Of a DNA stretch of 38,997 nucleotides, positions 9,119 to 17,198 are shown piece by piece (the first letter of the stretch is position 1; the number at the start of each line of letters is the position of its first letter). Position numbers and translations under genes: made by a program. Source of the stretch: Anaerolineae bacterium (lineage in GTDB: Bacteria; Chloroflexota; Anaerolineae; Aggregatilineales; Phototrophicaceae); contig JALOOG010000028.1 in NCBI GenBank assembly GCA_025454525.1, forward strand, positions 1 through 38,997, in the 5' to 3' direction. The notes under the pieces were generated by a model, which ran no database searches, was not told the DNA's origin, and was given only the letters and a program-made list of their open reading frames with translations.

Positions 9119-10009
9119 ATGAAGGCCTATTTACGCGCTCTCGCCGCCCGTTTGACCGCCTATTTACTCCGTAAAACCTATAACGCCGATCATTTCCGCT
9201 ATTGGGAGCGGCAAGGCTATCATGTCACTCCGGTTCACTTTTATCAGCCGATCCCCAATACCGCCGAATTGGCTCAACGCTATCCCCCTAAATCCGACTT
9301 GATCGGGGTGAATTGGAACGCCGATGGCCAACTGGCGCTGTTAGAGCAGTTGCGCGCTTATGCAGCCGAAACCGAACACTTTCCGTTTCATGCCGATCCA
9401 GATGAGCCGGATCGCTTCTACCTCAATAACGGCTTGTTTATGGGGATCGATCCTCTGCTCTATCATGGTTTGATCCGCCATTTTCAACCGAGTCACATTA
9501 TCGAAATTGGCGCGGGCTTTTCGACGCTTTTGGCGGCACAAGCGACCAACGGCAAGATCACCGCGGTAGAGCCGTATCCGCGTCCATTTATCGAACGGGG
9601 AGCGTATGGGATTCAACATATCGCGCAACGAGTCGAAGATCTGCCGCTCACCTTTTTTGATCAGCTTGGAGCGGGCGATGTGCTGTTTATCGATAGTTCG
9701 CATGTCGTTCGCACGGGTAGCGATGTCAATTACCTGATCCTCAACGTGTTACCGCGCCTGAAAGCGGGTGTGTTGGTGCATCTGCACGATATTTTCTTGC
9801 CTTACGAATATCCGCCCGCATGGACACTCGAAAAACATTGGTTTTGGACGGAGCAGTATCTCTTACACGCTTTTTTGATCCACAATCCCCGCGTGGAGAT
9901 CGTCTTAGCCAATCACTTTTTAGAACGCGATCACGCGGATCGCTTGCGATCGATCTTTCCTAAAGCGACAGCATGGACAGGGGGCAGTTTCTGGTTACGT
10001 ATTTTGTGA
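9119..10009 (+). CDS. Class I SAM-dependent methyltransferase-like protein
   Basis: 296 residues. A Rossmann methyltransferase fold is recognisable from motif I HIIEIGAGFSTLLAAQA (about residues 120-137), the acidic end of strand 2 in KITAVEPYP, and the strand GDVLFIDSSHV followed by LPRLKAGVLVHLHDIFLP. The last part resembles the Methyltransf_24 group, often found with glycan or cell-surface genes. The N-terminal 100 residues are not recognised and include basic, Arg/Leu-rich sequence at the start (LRALAARLTAYLLRKTY). AGAGGA precedes the ATG by about 11 bases. The substrate is unknown and no biosynthetic cluster surrounds it. Confidence 0.75.
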   Translation: MKAYLRALAARLTAYLLRKTYNADHFRYWERQGYHVTPVHFYQPIPNTAELAQRYPPKSDLIGVNWNADGQLALLEQLRAYAAETEHFPFHADPDEPDRFYLNNGLFMGIDPLLYHGLIRHFQPSHIIEIGAGFSTLLAAQATNGKITAVEPYPRPFIERGAYGIQHIAQRVEDLPLTFFDQLGAGDVLFIDSSHVVRTGSDVNYLILNVLPRLKAGVLVHLHDIFLPYEYPPAWTLEKHWFWTEQYLLHAFLIHNPRVEIVLANHFLERDHADRLRSIFPKATAWTGGSFWLRIL

Positions 10010-10072
10010 AACTCTGCTATGATCAAATGCGTACACACACCAGATCAAATTGATGTGGAAAGTGAATAAACC

Positions 10073-10753
10073 ATGTTTCCCTTAAAAGCCAACCGCCCGA
10101 TCTCGCATACCCCGTGGATGACATGGGGGCTGATTGCGCTCAATATTGTCGTGTTCTTGTGGCAAACCACGCTCTCATCCGCTGAAATCACCAGTTTGTA
10201 TTTTCGATCCGGGTTTGTCCCGTGTCAGGTGCAAAGTAATTTCTTGAATCCGAGTTGGTTTACCAGCATGTTCATTCATGGCAGTGTGATGCACATTTTT
10301 AGCAACATGCTGTTTTTGATCGCCTTCGGGCCGGCGGTGGAAGATTACTTGGGAAAACGCCTATATCTGGTGTTTTACCTTGCGGCCGGCTTAGGGAGCG
10401 GGTTGATGCACTTGATCTTCTCATTAGGCAATTGTACCCCCGCGATCGGCGCAAGCGGCGCGATCTACGGGGTCATGGGCGGGTTTATGCTGCTCTATCC
10501 CGGTACCAAAATTTCGGCGATCCTGGTGTTACCCCCCAGTAAACACGATGTACAGGCGCTTTATCTGGTCGGGGTGTTTATCGTTTTTGATCTGCTCCAA
10601 GGGTTAGGCGCGTTAGTGCCGTTTGATCCGACTCAACTGTCAAGTGTGGCGGTATGGGGGCATATCGGCGGGTTTATTGTGGGCTTTTTGATGGCCTTCT
10701 TGGCCATGACGTTTAAGCCCTTGCCTCCGGTCGACATCATCGGAGTCGATTAA
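10073..10753 (+). CDS. Rhomboid family intramembrane serine protease
   Basis: 226 residues with about six membrane segments, the core rhomboid size. It cleaves transmembrane segments of substrates within the lipid bilayer. The motif HGSVMHIFSNMLFLIAFG holds the conserved His and Asn of TM2. The nucleophile Ser is in GASGAIYGVMGG (GxSG) and the partner His in VWGHIGGFIVGFLMA. The short start FPLKANRPISHTPWMTWGLIALNIVVFLWQ is typical of the group. A stem-loop follows the stop. The substrate is unknown. Confidence 0.92.
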   Translation: MFPLKANRPISHTPWMTWGLIALNIVVFLWQTTLSSAEITSLYFRSGFVPCQVQSNFLNPSWFTSMFIHGSVMHIFSNMLFLIAFGPAVEDYLGKRLYLVFYLAAGLGSGLMHLIFSLGNCTPAIGASGAIYGVMGGFMLLYPGTKISAILVLPPSKHDVQALYLVGVFIVFDLLQGLGALVPFDPTQLSSVAVWGHIGGFIVGFLMAFLAMTFKPLPPVDIIGVD

Positions 10754-10763
10754 TCGCTAACGT

Positions 10764-10796
10764 GGATCAAGGGTTATCCCTTGATCCGTACTTTTC
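10764..10796 (+). terminator. Stem-loop terminator after the rhomboid gene
   Basis: GGATCAAGGG, loop TTAT, CCCTTGATCC: a perfect 10-bp stem, followed by GTACTTTTC. The T-run is short and displaced, so termination may be partial. Confidence 0.6.
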
Positions 10797-10824
10797 AATT
10801 TGAATTTCAATTGAAGCAGGACTC

Positions 10825-11883
10825 ATGAGCCATTTACCACAACGGACTTCACAAGCGCTCCATACGGATGCACTCACCTTTAATTTTGTGACTGCCCTTC
10901 CCGGACGTGCCAGCAGTCGTCACACCGCCCGCGCTTATTTTCGGTGGGTGGATCAATATCTCGTCGATCTGACCGGTTTAAATCCCACCAAAGGCCCGTA
11001 TCGTGAAAAACGTATGTCCGCGCTTCCGGTGGAAAAATTGCAATTGATCTTATCGCGTCCCCAATTGCGCGCTTGGTTAGGTCAATTGGTGCAAGCTGGT
11101 CACGGAAAACAAGGTGTTGAACAGGCCCGTGCCGCGATCGTCACCCTCGCGGAGTTGTTCGCGGAGGCCGGTTGGCTGCCCGAAATGGAAGCCGCGGCGA
11201 TCTCACGGGTGCGCGCCCCGCGTGCCGAGGACGGTCAGCGGCCCGGGCGGTGGTTATCTGTTGAGCAACTCAAGCTGTTGATGGCCGCTTCAAGAGAGAT
11301 CGCCACATCGGATCTACAAGGGACTCGTAATCACTTGGTGGTCACGATCTTATGTACTATGGCCTTACGCCGTGAGGAGTTGTCCGTAGCGCGTTGGGGC
11401 GATCTTAGCCTTCAGAATAACCGTCCGGTGTTGCGTGTGCATGGCAAGGGCCGCAAAATCGCTACGATCGATCTTCCCCGTCCCGTGATGCGTGGCCTAG
11501 AGACTTGGCGTAGCATCGTCACCGCCAGCGATCATCCACCGTCCGATCGATCCCCGTTGATTCGGCGAGTCTGGAAAGGCGGCCGGATTTCCCGCGGCGG
11601 TCTCACCCCGGACGGCATTTGGTGGATCATCGATGCGACCGCCACTTATGCCGGAATCGGCCACGTTGCGCCGCACGATCTTCGGCGTTCTGTGGCCGGC
11701 GCATTACATGAGGCCGGAACGCCCGTCGATAAGATCAGCCAACTCTTGCGCCATAGTAGCATTTCAGTCACCGAACGTTACTTAAATCGTTTAGCCCGTG
11801 CCAATGAAGGCGCGATCTTGATGAGTAACGTCTTGGGCTTAGAAGATGCCGCCGAACAAGAAGAATGGCCTGGTTTTGATTAG
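10825..11883 (+). CDS. Tyrosine recombinase / XerC-like integrase
   Basis: 352 residues. There is an N-terminal SAM-like DNA-binding domain (about 20-110) and a C-terminal catalytic domain. Catalytic residues are visible: Arg in ALRREELSVARWGDL, Lys in VHGKGRKIATIDL, the HxxR box in VAPHDLRRSVAGALHEAG, His in LLRHSSISVTERYLN, and the nucleophile Tyr in that same segment. It could be a chromosome-dimer-type or lone integrase. No att-like repeats or phage genes adjoin it, so I do not call a mobile element. Upstream is the rhomboid terminator; downstream, a strong hairpin separates it from the convergent kinase gene. Confidence 0.88.
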   Translation: MSHLPQRTSQALHTDALTFNFVTALPGRASSRHTARAYFRWVDQYLVDLTGLNPTKGPYREKRMSALPVEKLQLILSRPQLRAWLGQLVQAGHGKQGVEQARAAIVTLAELFAEAGWLPEMEAAAISRVRAPRAEDGQRPGRWLSVEQLKLLMAASREIATSDLQGTRNHLVVTILCTMALRREELSVARWGDLSLQNNRPVLRVHGKGRKIATIDLPRPVMRGLETWRSIVTASDHPPSDRSPLIRRVWKGGRISRGGLTPDGIWWIIDATATYAGIGHVAPHDLRRSVAGALHEAGTPVDKISQLLRHSSISVTERYLNRLARANEGAILMSNVLGLEDAAEQEEWPGFD

Positions 11884-11912
11884 CACAATCGATCCGCTAG
11901 GGGATCAAATCA

Positions 11913-11935
11913 GCGGGGAGAGTCGCTCTCCCCGC
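11913..11935. terminator. Strong hairpin between convergent integrase and kinase genes
   Basis: GCGGGGAGAG, TCG, CTCTCCCCGC: a perfect 10-bp GC-rich stem with a 3-base loop between the stops at 11883 (plus) and 11944 (minus). No U-run follows on either side, so it may act as a bidirectional pause, processing site or weak terminator. Confidence 0.55.
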
Positions 11936-11943
11936 CAATTCAT

Positions 11944-14673
11944 TTAAGGGATGTGGCCCGGACACCCGCTATTTTGCGGTGGGCCGGGGTCAAACGGACA
12001 ACTATCTTCAGGATCGGGTGTGCCGTCCCCGTCGCTATCGGGGGGGATAACCGGACATCCATTCCCATGAATCCCATAGCCTTGATCGCCTTCATCCGGA
12101 CATGAGTCACTCGGATCGGGAACTCCATCCCCATCACGATCCGGCGGGGGTAATGGACACCCAGAACCATCTACCCCATAGCCATTTGAGCCTTGATTCG
12201 GGCAAGAGTCATTCGGATCCGGAACCCCATCCCCATCTGCATCTAAGATCGGACAACCATTGCCATAAACCCCATAACCCACTGACCCTTGATTCGGGCA
12301 AGCATCATTGGGATCGATGACACCATCTCCATCGCTGTCTGCGGGCGGAGGCGGATTCGGACATCCGGTGCTATCAATGCCGTGGCCTTCATTGCCGCGG
12401 CGCGGACACGAGTCGCTAGGATCTGGGATTCCGTCTCCATCGGTATCGGGAATCGGCGTGGGATTCGGACATCCGGTGCTATCCACGCCTTGACCTTCAT
12501 TGCCACGACGCGGACACGCATCCCGCGAATCAGGAATGCCGTCTCCATCGCTATCTTGACCGACCGCGGTGGGAACAATAGGACATCCCCGCCGATCGAC
12601 TCCGTGGCCTTGACTGCCTTGATCCGGGCAAGCATCGATCGGATCGGCCACGCCGTCAAAATCGCGATCCCCAGCTTGGGTGGGACGTGGGGTGCTGGTC
12701 GCACGTTGATCCGAGGGAGTCCGCGTAGGGGTGCGTTGTGTACCATCAGGAGTCGCGGTCAAAGTGCTACCGCAGCCATTGGTGGCACGACTACCGACTT
12801 GATCGGGACATTGATCGGAATCTCCGAACACTTGATCTTGATCCGAATCCACCAAAGCGATCAAACAAGCAGGGATCGCTTGTAAATCGCGTAAATCACG
12901 CGTGAGATCATAAAAGCGCAAGGCTTCGGCATAATCGATCGGCGTGGAGTCATCGATCGTTTCATCCAAGCGATTCAGATCGATCGTGAATTGTTGCCCT
13001 TCTGTCAGTTGATGCTCTTGATCGGTGATCTGAAGTTGACATTGACCATCGTAACAGCTAAATGTGACCTGTTTTGTAAACGGACGATAAGCGACGGAAA
13101 GGCAAGCGCTATTGGAGGTAAAACGCACATTGCGATCCTCTTTGAGGATCACCAGCACCCCGTTTTGAGCATATTGTCCATTTTCGATAAAAACCGCACC
13201 CTCTGGTTCTAAGAGCAGATCAAGGTCGTTTTCATCAATGTCATCGATCGTCAAGGCGGTATCAGGCATCAGATACAACACAGCGGGTTGTTCGGCATTC
13301 TGCCCCCCGTCCGCGATCAGATAACGCGCTTCACGTTTAGCATCAATCGCCTCACCTTCGATCACCTCGCTAGAGGTCGTGCCATTGGCGGTGAAGATCA
13401 AGCCCGCGCCCCGTATACTGGCGGTAGGACGGACGGTACTGGTCGCAGACGGGGTAAAGGTGATCGTGGGGGTGAAGGTAAAGGTCGGACTTATGATCGT
13501 CTCGATCAACGTCGGACTCGATTCCACGGTAGGCGCAAGGGTATCTGTGGGGAGATCGGTGTTTATTTGAGCGATCACCTCCGGCGTGGTATCGGTGGAT
13601 GAGTTGGAATTGAGCGCAAGCGCGCCCATCAAACCGATCAAAACGAGTGCGATCGCGATCACCCCCCCAAACACATAACGACGATCCACCGAACGCGGAT
13701 CGATCGTGGGAAGTGAGATCGAAGGGCGTGAACGTGTACCGGACGGGGTAGGCGGCGCAAGTAGAGTGCGATCGATCTTCTTACGGTTAACGGGTTCAGT
13801 AAAAAAGCCGTTCGCTACGCCGGAATCCGCCGCCACCGCTCGCGAAAAGGCATGTGCAAAGGCCCCGACCGAAGGATAGCGATCTTCTGCATCTTTGGCC
13901 ATCGCCTGCGCTAAAACTTCGGTAATTTCGGGAGAGAGGTCATCACGGATCACATGCACTGCTTCGGCATCTTCATACAGATGTTTGTGCATCAATTGGA
14001 AGGGTGTGGCAGCCGCAAAAGGCGGTTGACCACTTAAAAGGCGATAGACCAACACGCCTAGCGCGTATTGATCAGCGGCCGGAGTCAATTCCTCATTCCG
14101 CCATTGTTCCGGCGGCATATAAGTCGGTGTGCCGATCGTCATCCCGGTACTGGTGAGTCCGGTGGTTGCATCCATCAATTTTGCGATCCCAAAATCAGCA
14201 ATATAGGCATTGCCTTGATCGTCAAACATGATGTTGCTGTCTTTAATATCCCGATGAATCACGCCGCGTTTATGGGCATAATCCAAGCCGCTGGCTACTT
14301 GCTGAAGCATTTGTGCCACTTCGCCTAAAGACGGTAAGGGGTTTTTACTCTGGTGACGTTGAATCATTCGATCGCTCAACGTGCCTCCAGTTAAAAGACG
14401 CATCACCAGATAGGTATTGCCGCGTTGTGTGCCGTAATCAAAGACGGGGACGATATTGGGGTGTTCCAAAGCGGCGGCGGTTTCGGCCTCGCGATTAAAA
14501 CGCTCCACATAGCCCGGTTGCTTGGCAAATTCGGCGGGTAAAACCTTTACTGCGCGATCCACATTTAAATTAGTTTGACGCGCCCGATAGACCGTTCCCA
14601 TCCCGCCTTGTCCGATGAGTTCAATCAGGGTGTAATTTCCAAACGTTTGACCAGAAAAATCTCTAAATTGCAT
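11944..14673 (-). CDS. Membrane Ser/Thr protein kinase with thrombospondin type 3 repeats (kinase 1)
   Basis: 909 residues. The cytoplasmic Pkn2-type kinase domain covers about 14-275, with Gly loop GQGGMGTVYRA, Lys43 in AVKVLP, catalytic HRDIKDSN, DFG in IADFGIAK and MPPEQW. One membrane segment follows near 330-352, then a Thr/Pro-rich linker. Next comes an unknown module of about 200 residues (YLIADGGQN through the TFSCYDGQCQ segment to IPACLIALV), shared with the kinase at 17199. Eight thrombospondin type 3 repeats of about 30 residues fill the C-terminus (consensus DxDGDGxxDxxDxCP...GCP), the Asp-rich calcium-binding kind. The repeats should lie outside the membrane. The start matches that of its paralogues (MQFRDFSGQTFG). 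A terminator sits just upstream, 17 bases before the ATG. Confidence 0.93.
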   Translation of the reverse strand: MQFRDFSGQTFGNYTLIELIGQGGMGTVYRARQTNLNVDRAVKVLPAEFAKQPGYVERFNREAETAAALEHPNIVPVFDYGTQRGNTYLVMRLLTGGTLSDRMIQRHQSKNPLPSLGEVAQMLQQVASGLDYAHKRGVIHRDIKDSNIMFDDQGNAYIADFGIAKLMDATTGLTSTGMTIGTPTYMPPEQWRNEELTPAADQYALGVLVYRLLSGQPPFAAATPFQLMHKHLYEDAEAVHVIRDDLSPEITEVLAQAMAKDAEDRYPSVGAFAHAFSRAVAADSGVANGFFTEPVNRKKIDRTLLAPPTPSGTRSRPSISLPTIDPRSVDRRYVFGGVIAIALVLIGLMGALALNSNSSTDTTPEVIAQINTDLPTDTLAPTVESSPTLIETIISPTFTFTPTITFTPSATSTVRPTASIRGAGLIFTANGTTSSEVIEGEAIDAKREARYLIADGGQNAEQPAVLYLMPDTALTIDDIDENDLDLLLEPEGAVFIENGQYAQNGVLVILKEDRNVRFTSNSACLSVAYRPFTKQVTFSCYDGQCQLQITDQEHQLTEGQQFTIDLNRLDETIDDSTPIDYAEALRFYDLTRDLRDLQAIPACLIALVDSDQDQVFGDSDQCPDQVGSRATNGCGSTLTATPDGTQRTPTRTPSDQRATSTPRPTQAGDRDFDGVADPIDACPDQGSQGHGVDRRGCPIVPTAVGQDSDGDGIPDSRDACPRRGNEGQGVDSTGCPNPTPIPDTDGDGIPDPSDSCPRRGNEGHGIDSTGCPNPPPPADSDGDGVIDPNDACPNQGSVGYGVYGNGCPILDADGDGVPDPNDSCPNQGSNGYGVDGSGCPLPPPDRDGDGVPDPSDSCPDEGDQGYGIHGNGCPVIPPDSDGDGTPDPEDSCPFDPGPPQNSGCPGHIP

Positions 14674-14690
14674 ATCATCCCTGCCAGCTC

Positions 14691-14723
14691 AAAAAAGCAC
14701 GGCTATTATAGAAATAGCCGCGC
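14691..14723 (-). terminator. Intrinsic terminator between the two minus-strand kinase genes
   Basis: On minus, GCGCGGCTATT (14723-14713), a 5-base loop and AATAGCCGTGC (14707-14697) form an 11-bp stem with one G-T pair, followed directly by TTTTTT (14696-14691). It ends only 17 bases before the ATG of kinase 1, so kinase 1 expression would need read-through or anti-termination unless a promoter overlaps the hairpin. Confidence 0.85.
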
Positions 14724-14761
14724 ATTTTACAAAATAGTTCCTAAGTCATCTAAGAAGTGAT

Positions 14762-16999
14762 TTATGGCGGACTGGGACAACCGTTGAAACGCCGCCGCCC
14801 TGTTTCAAACGGGCAATCGTCATCCTCATCAAGCACCCCGTCGCCATCTTCATCATGATTACACGGATCACCGACAGGATCGTGATAAGGATCGTTTACA
14901 CAGTCATCATCCGGATCAAGAATCCCATCGCCATCGCTATCACCGGGCAGAATTGGGCATCCATTTTCACCCACGCCATATCCCTCATCGCCTCGCTCTG
15001 GGCATTCATCATAAATGTCAGACACACCATCATCATCCCCGTCGCCGACCGGGCAGCCGTTTTCATAAACACCGTGTCCCTCATCCCCTTGTTCCGGGCA
15101 TTCATCATAGAGGTCAGACACCCCATCGTTATCCCCATCGCCAATGGGACAGCCGTTAACGTAGATCCCGAACCCAAAATCCCCTTCATTCGGGCATTCA
15201 TCGCGGGAATTGGGGACTCCATCGCCGTCATTATCGCGGATCGGACATCCATCGCTATCGATTCCCGCGCCGCGATCCCCTTGATTCGGACAAACATCGC
15301 GATTATCGGGGACTCCATCGCCATCGCGATCGGTTACGCCGGGGTTTTCGTTCGGTAGTGGGGTATGGGTTGGGATCACAAGGGTCGGAGTCGCCGTGAA
15401 GCGTGGAGCGGGTTGGGTTTGAGCAATCGTGATCGCGACTCCAGTTGGGTTGATCCGCACGGTACTTGCGCTAATCCATGCGGTGCTATTACGATCGATG
15501 CGTTTGATCAAATACCATTGACGATCGCGTGATTGTGCCAATACTTCTAATTCTGTGCCGCGCACAAAGTTCGCGACCACGTTAAAACTTGTGCCGGGAC
15601 CGCTCCGCAAATTAGCGGTGACGGTGATGATCGTAGCCGTGATCCGTGTCGTGGCTAAGGTGAGCGCGCCGCTGTCTAAGGTATTGCCGGCCGTTGGGGT
15701 TAGGGTCAAGGTTGGGCTTGAGATCTTGGTCAATAACGCGGTGAAAGTCTCGGTTGGCGTTAGCGTGACCGTAGGCTTATCGGAATTATTGATCACTTGG
15801 GCGACGTTGGTCTGATAGATCTCCGTTAAAATGGGAGAGTTAAACGGATCTTCATCCAGATCAGCCCGTGCATCAAATGGACGTGCAAAAGCAAAGATCG
15901 CCACCCCCATCGCAAGGATTAAGGTGAGTAGGACAATGATGAACACCGAAGCGGGTGAAATCCCCCGCGAGGTCGGTGGCATCATCAGCGCAGGTGGGAT
16001 CGGAGGCACTGGAGGCGATGGGGCCGACGGTGCAAGCGGTGTCGTAAAAATGGGGGTTGGGGTGGTCATGACATCGGTCATCGCGGGACGGGGCGCGGGA
16101 CGCGATACGATCACCGGCATGGTAAAAAATTGGGTGGTCGCTTTTTGTGTATCGTTGATTGCCTCATCAAATGCACGGGAAAAGGCCATCACATGGGTAT
16201 AACGATCATCGGGATCTTTCGATAAGGCCCGTGCCAGAACCAATCCCACCGATTCCGGCAGTTCTTCGCGCACGCTGTGGGCTAACGGGGCGGCCTCAAA
16301 AATGTGTTTGTGCATCAATTGATAGGGAGTCAGCGCATCAAACGGAAAACTTCCCACCACCAATTGATAGACCATCACCGCTAAAGCATATTGATCGGCG
16401 GCGGGGGTCAAATTGCCGCCGCTCCATTGTTCCGGCGGCATATAGAGCGGTGTGCCGATCGTCAAACTAGATCCGGTGAGGCCGCTGGTCGCATCCATCA
16501 ATTTCGCAATGCCAAAATCGGTGAGATAAGCATTGCCTTGTTGATCAAACATCACGTTGCTGTCTTTGATGTCCCGGTGGATCACACCGCGGCCATGAGC
16601 ATAATCCAAAGCGCTGCTGATCTGCCGGAGCATCTGTGATACTTCACCCAGACCCGGCAAAGCGACTCCTTGACGGGCGCGCTGTGCCATGCGATGACTT
16701 AAAGTGCCGCCGTGCAGCAAGCGCATCACCAAGTAACTTGTACCACGTTGCGTGCCGTAATCAAAGACGGGGACAATGTTCGGATGTTCTAAAGAAGCGG
16801 AGGTTTCAGCCTCACGGGTGAAACGTTCCACATATCCCGGATTTTCGGAAAAAGCAGAAGGCAAGACCTTCACCGCACGTTCAACTTGTAAATTGACCTG
16901 AATCGCTCGGTAAACCGATCCCATGCCACCTTGACCGATGAGTTCAATCAGTTGGTATTGGCCAAAGGTTTGCCCTGAATAATCAATGAATTGTTGCAT
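14762..16999 (-). CDS. Membrane Ser/Thr protein kinase with SH3b domain and thrombospondin type 3 repeats (kinase 2)
   Basis: About 745 residues from ATG 16999. A TTG at 17017 is also in frame, but the ATG gives MQQFIDYSGQTFGQYQ, matching the paralogues. The kinase domain shows GQGGMGSVYRA, AVKVLP, HRDIKDSN, TDFGIAK and MPPEQW. A membrane segment (SVFIIVLLTLILAMGVAIFAF) lies near 345-370, then a Thr/Pro linker. An SH3b-type domain (TVTANLRSGPGTSFNVVANF, about 455-515) follows, a fold that often binds peptidoglycan or peptides. Six thrombospondin type 3 repeats end the protein; the fifth is atypical (DDDCVNDPYHDPVGDPC). The module shared by the other two kinases is absent here. Confidence 0.92.
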   Translation of the reverse strand: MQQFIDYSGQTFGQYQLIELIGQGGMGSVYRAIQVNLQVERAVKVLPSAFSENPGYVERFTREAETSASLEHPNIVPVFDYGTQRGTSYLVMRLLHGGTLSHRMAQRARQGVALPGLGEVSQMLRQISSALDYAHGRGVIHRDIKDSNVMFDQQGNAYLTDFGIAKLMDATSGLTGSSLTIGTPLYMPPEQWSGGNLTPAADQYALAVMVYQLVVGSFPFDALTPYQLMHKHIFEAAPLAHSVREELPESVGLVLARALSKDPDDRYTHVMAFSRAFDEAINDTQKATTQFFTMPVIVSRPAPRPAMTDVMTTPTPIFTTPLAPSAPSPPVPPIPPALMMPPTSRGISPASVFIIVLLTLILAMGVAIFAFARPFDARADLDEDPFNSPILTEIYQTNVAQVINNSDKPTVTLTPTETFTALLTKISSPTLTLTPTAGNTLDSGALTLATTRITATIITVTANLRSGPGTSFNVVANFVRGTELEVLAQSRDRQWYLIKRIDRNSTAWISASTVRINPTGVAITIAQTQPAPRFTATPTLVIPTHTPLPNENPGVTDRDGDGVPDNRDVCPNQGDRGAGIDSDGCPIRDNDGDGVPNSRDECPNEGDFGFGIYVNGCPIGDGDNDGVSDLYDECPEQGDEGHGVYENGCPVGDGDDDGVSDIYDECPERGDEGYGVGENGCPILPGDSDGDGILDPDDDCVNDPYHDPVGDPCNHDEDGDGVLDEDDDCPFETGRRRFNGCPSPP

Positions 17000-17028
17000 A
17001 AACCAACCTAACGTCAATGAATGCTTAG

Positions 17029-17058
17029 ATTATAAGCCTAATCGTAAAGCTAGGACAA
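17029..17058 (-). promoter_or_regulatory. Promoter of kinase 2
   Basis: On minus, TTGTCC (17058-17053), 18 bases, then a perfect TATAAT (17034-17029). It lies about 30 bases upstream of ATG 16999 and faces away from the kinase 3 promoter. Confidence 0.6.
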
Positions 17059-17140
17059 AAATTGACGATTTCGTAACAATTATCTGATTGATCAAGGATA
17101 GGCGTTTAAGCGAACGGTGTGCTTAATATTTTGAAATAGT

Positions 17141-17168
17141 TTGCATAAGTCGCTTGGGTTTATATAAT
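17141..17168 (+). promoter_or_regulatory. Promoter of kinase 3
   Basis: TTGCAT (17141-17146), 16 bases, then a perfect TATAAT (17163-17168). The predicted start near 17175 supports ATG 17199, since the upstream TTG 17154 would lie before the transcript start. Confidence 0.65.
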
Positions 17169-17198
17169 CACGGGACACGTTTCAAGTTTGGGGACACT

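Noticed and set aside
10825-11883. Integrated mobile element around the tyrosine recombinase
   Set aside because: Neighbours are ordinary chromosomal genes, and no flanking repeats or tRNA were found.
11944-12700. Regularly spaced DNA repeats resembling a CRISPR array
   Set aside because: They encode the thrombospondin type 3 repeats in frame, differ in sequence from copy to copy and have no unique spacers.
12243-15358. Long open frames opposite the calcium-repeat regions, such as 12289-12885 (+) and 14855-15358 (+)
   Set aside because: They mirror the repeated Asp/Gly-rich codons of the kinases on the other strand, giving Ile/Pro/His-rich nonsense with no ribosome binding sites or motifs.
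17154-17198. TTG start for kinase 3, adding 15 residues
   Set aside because: It overlaps the promoter, lacks similarity to the paralogues and the ATG has a better upstream site.
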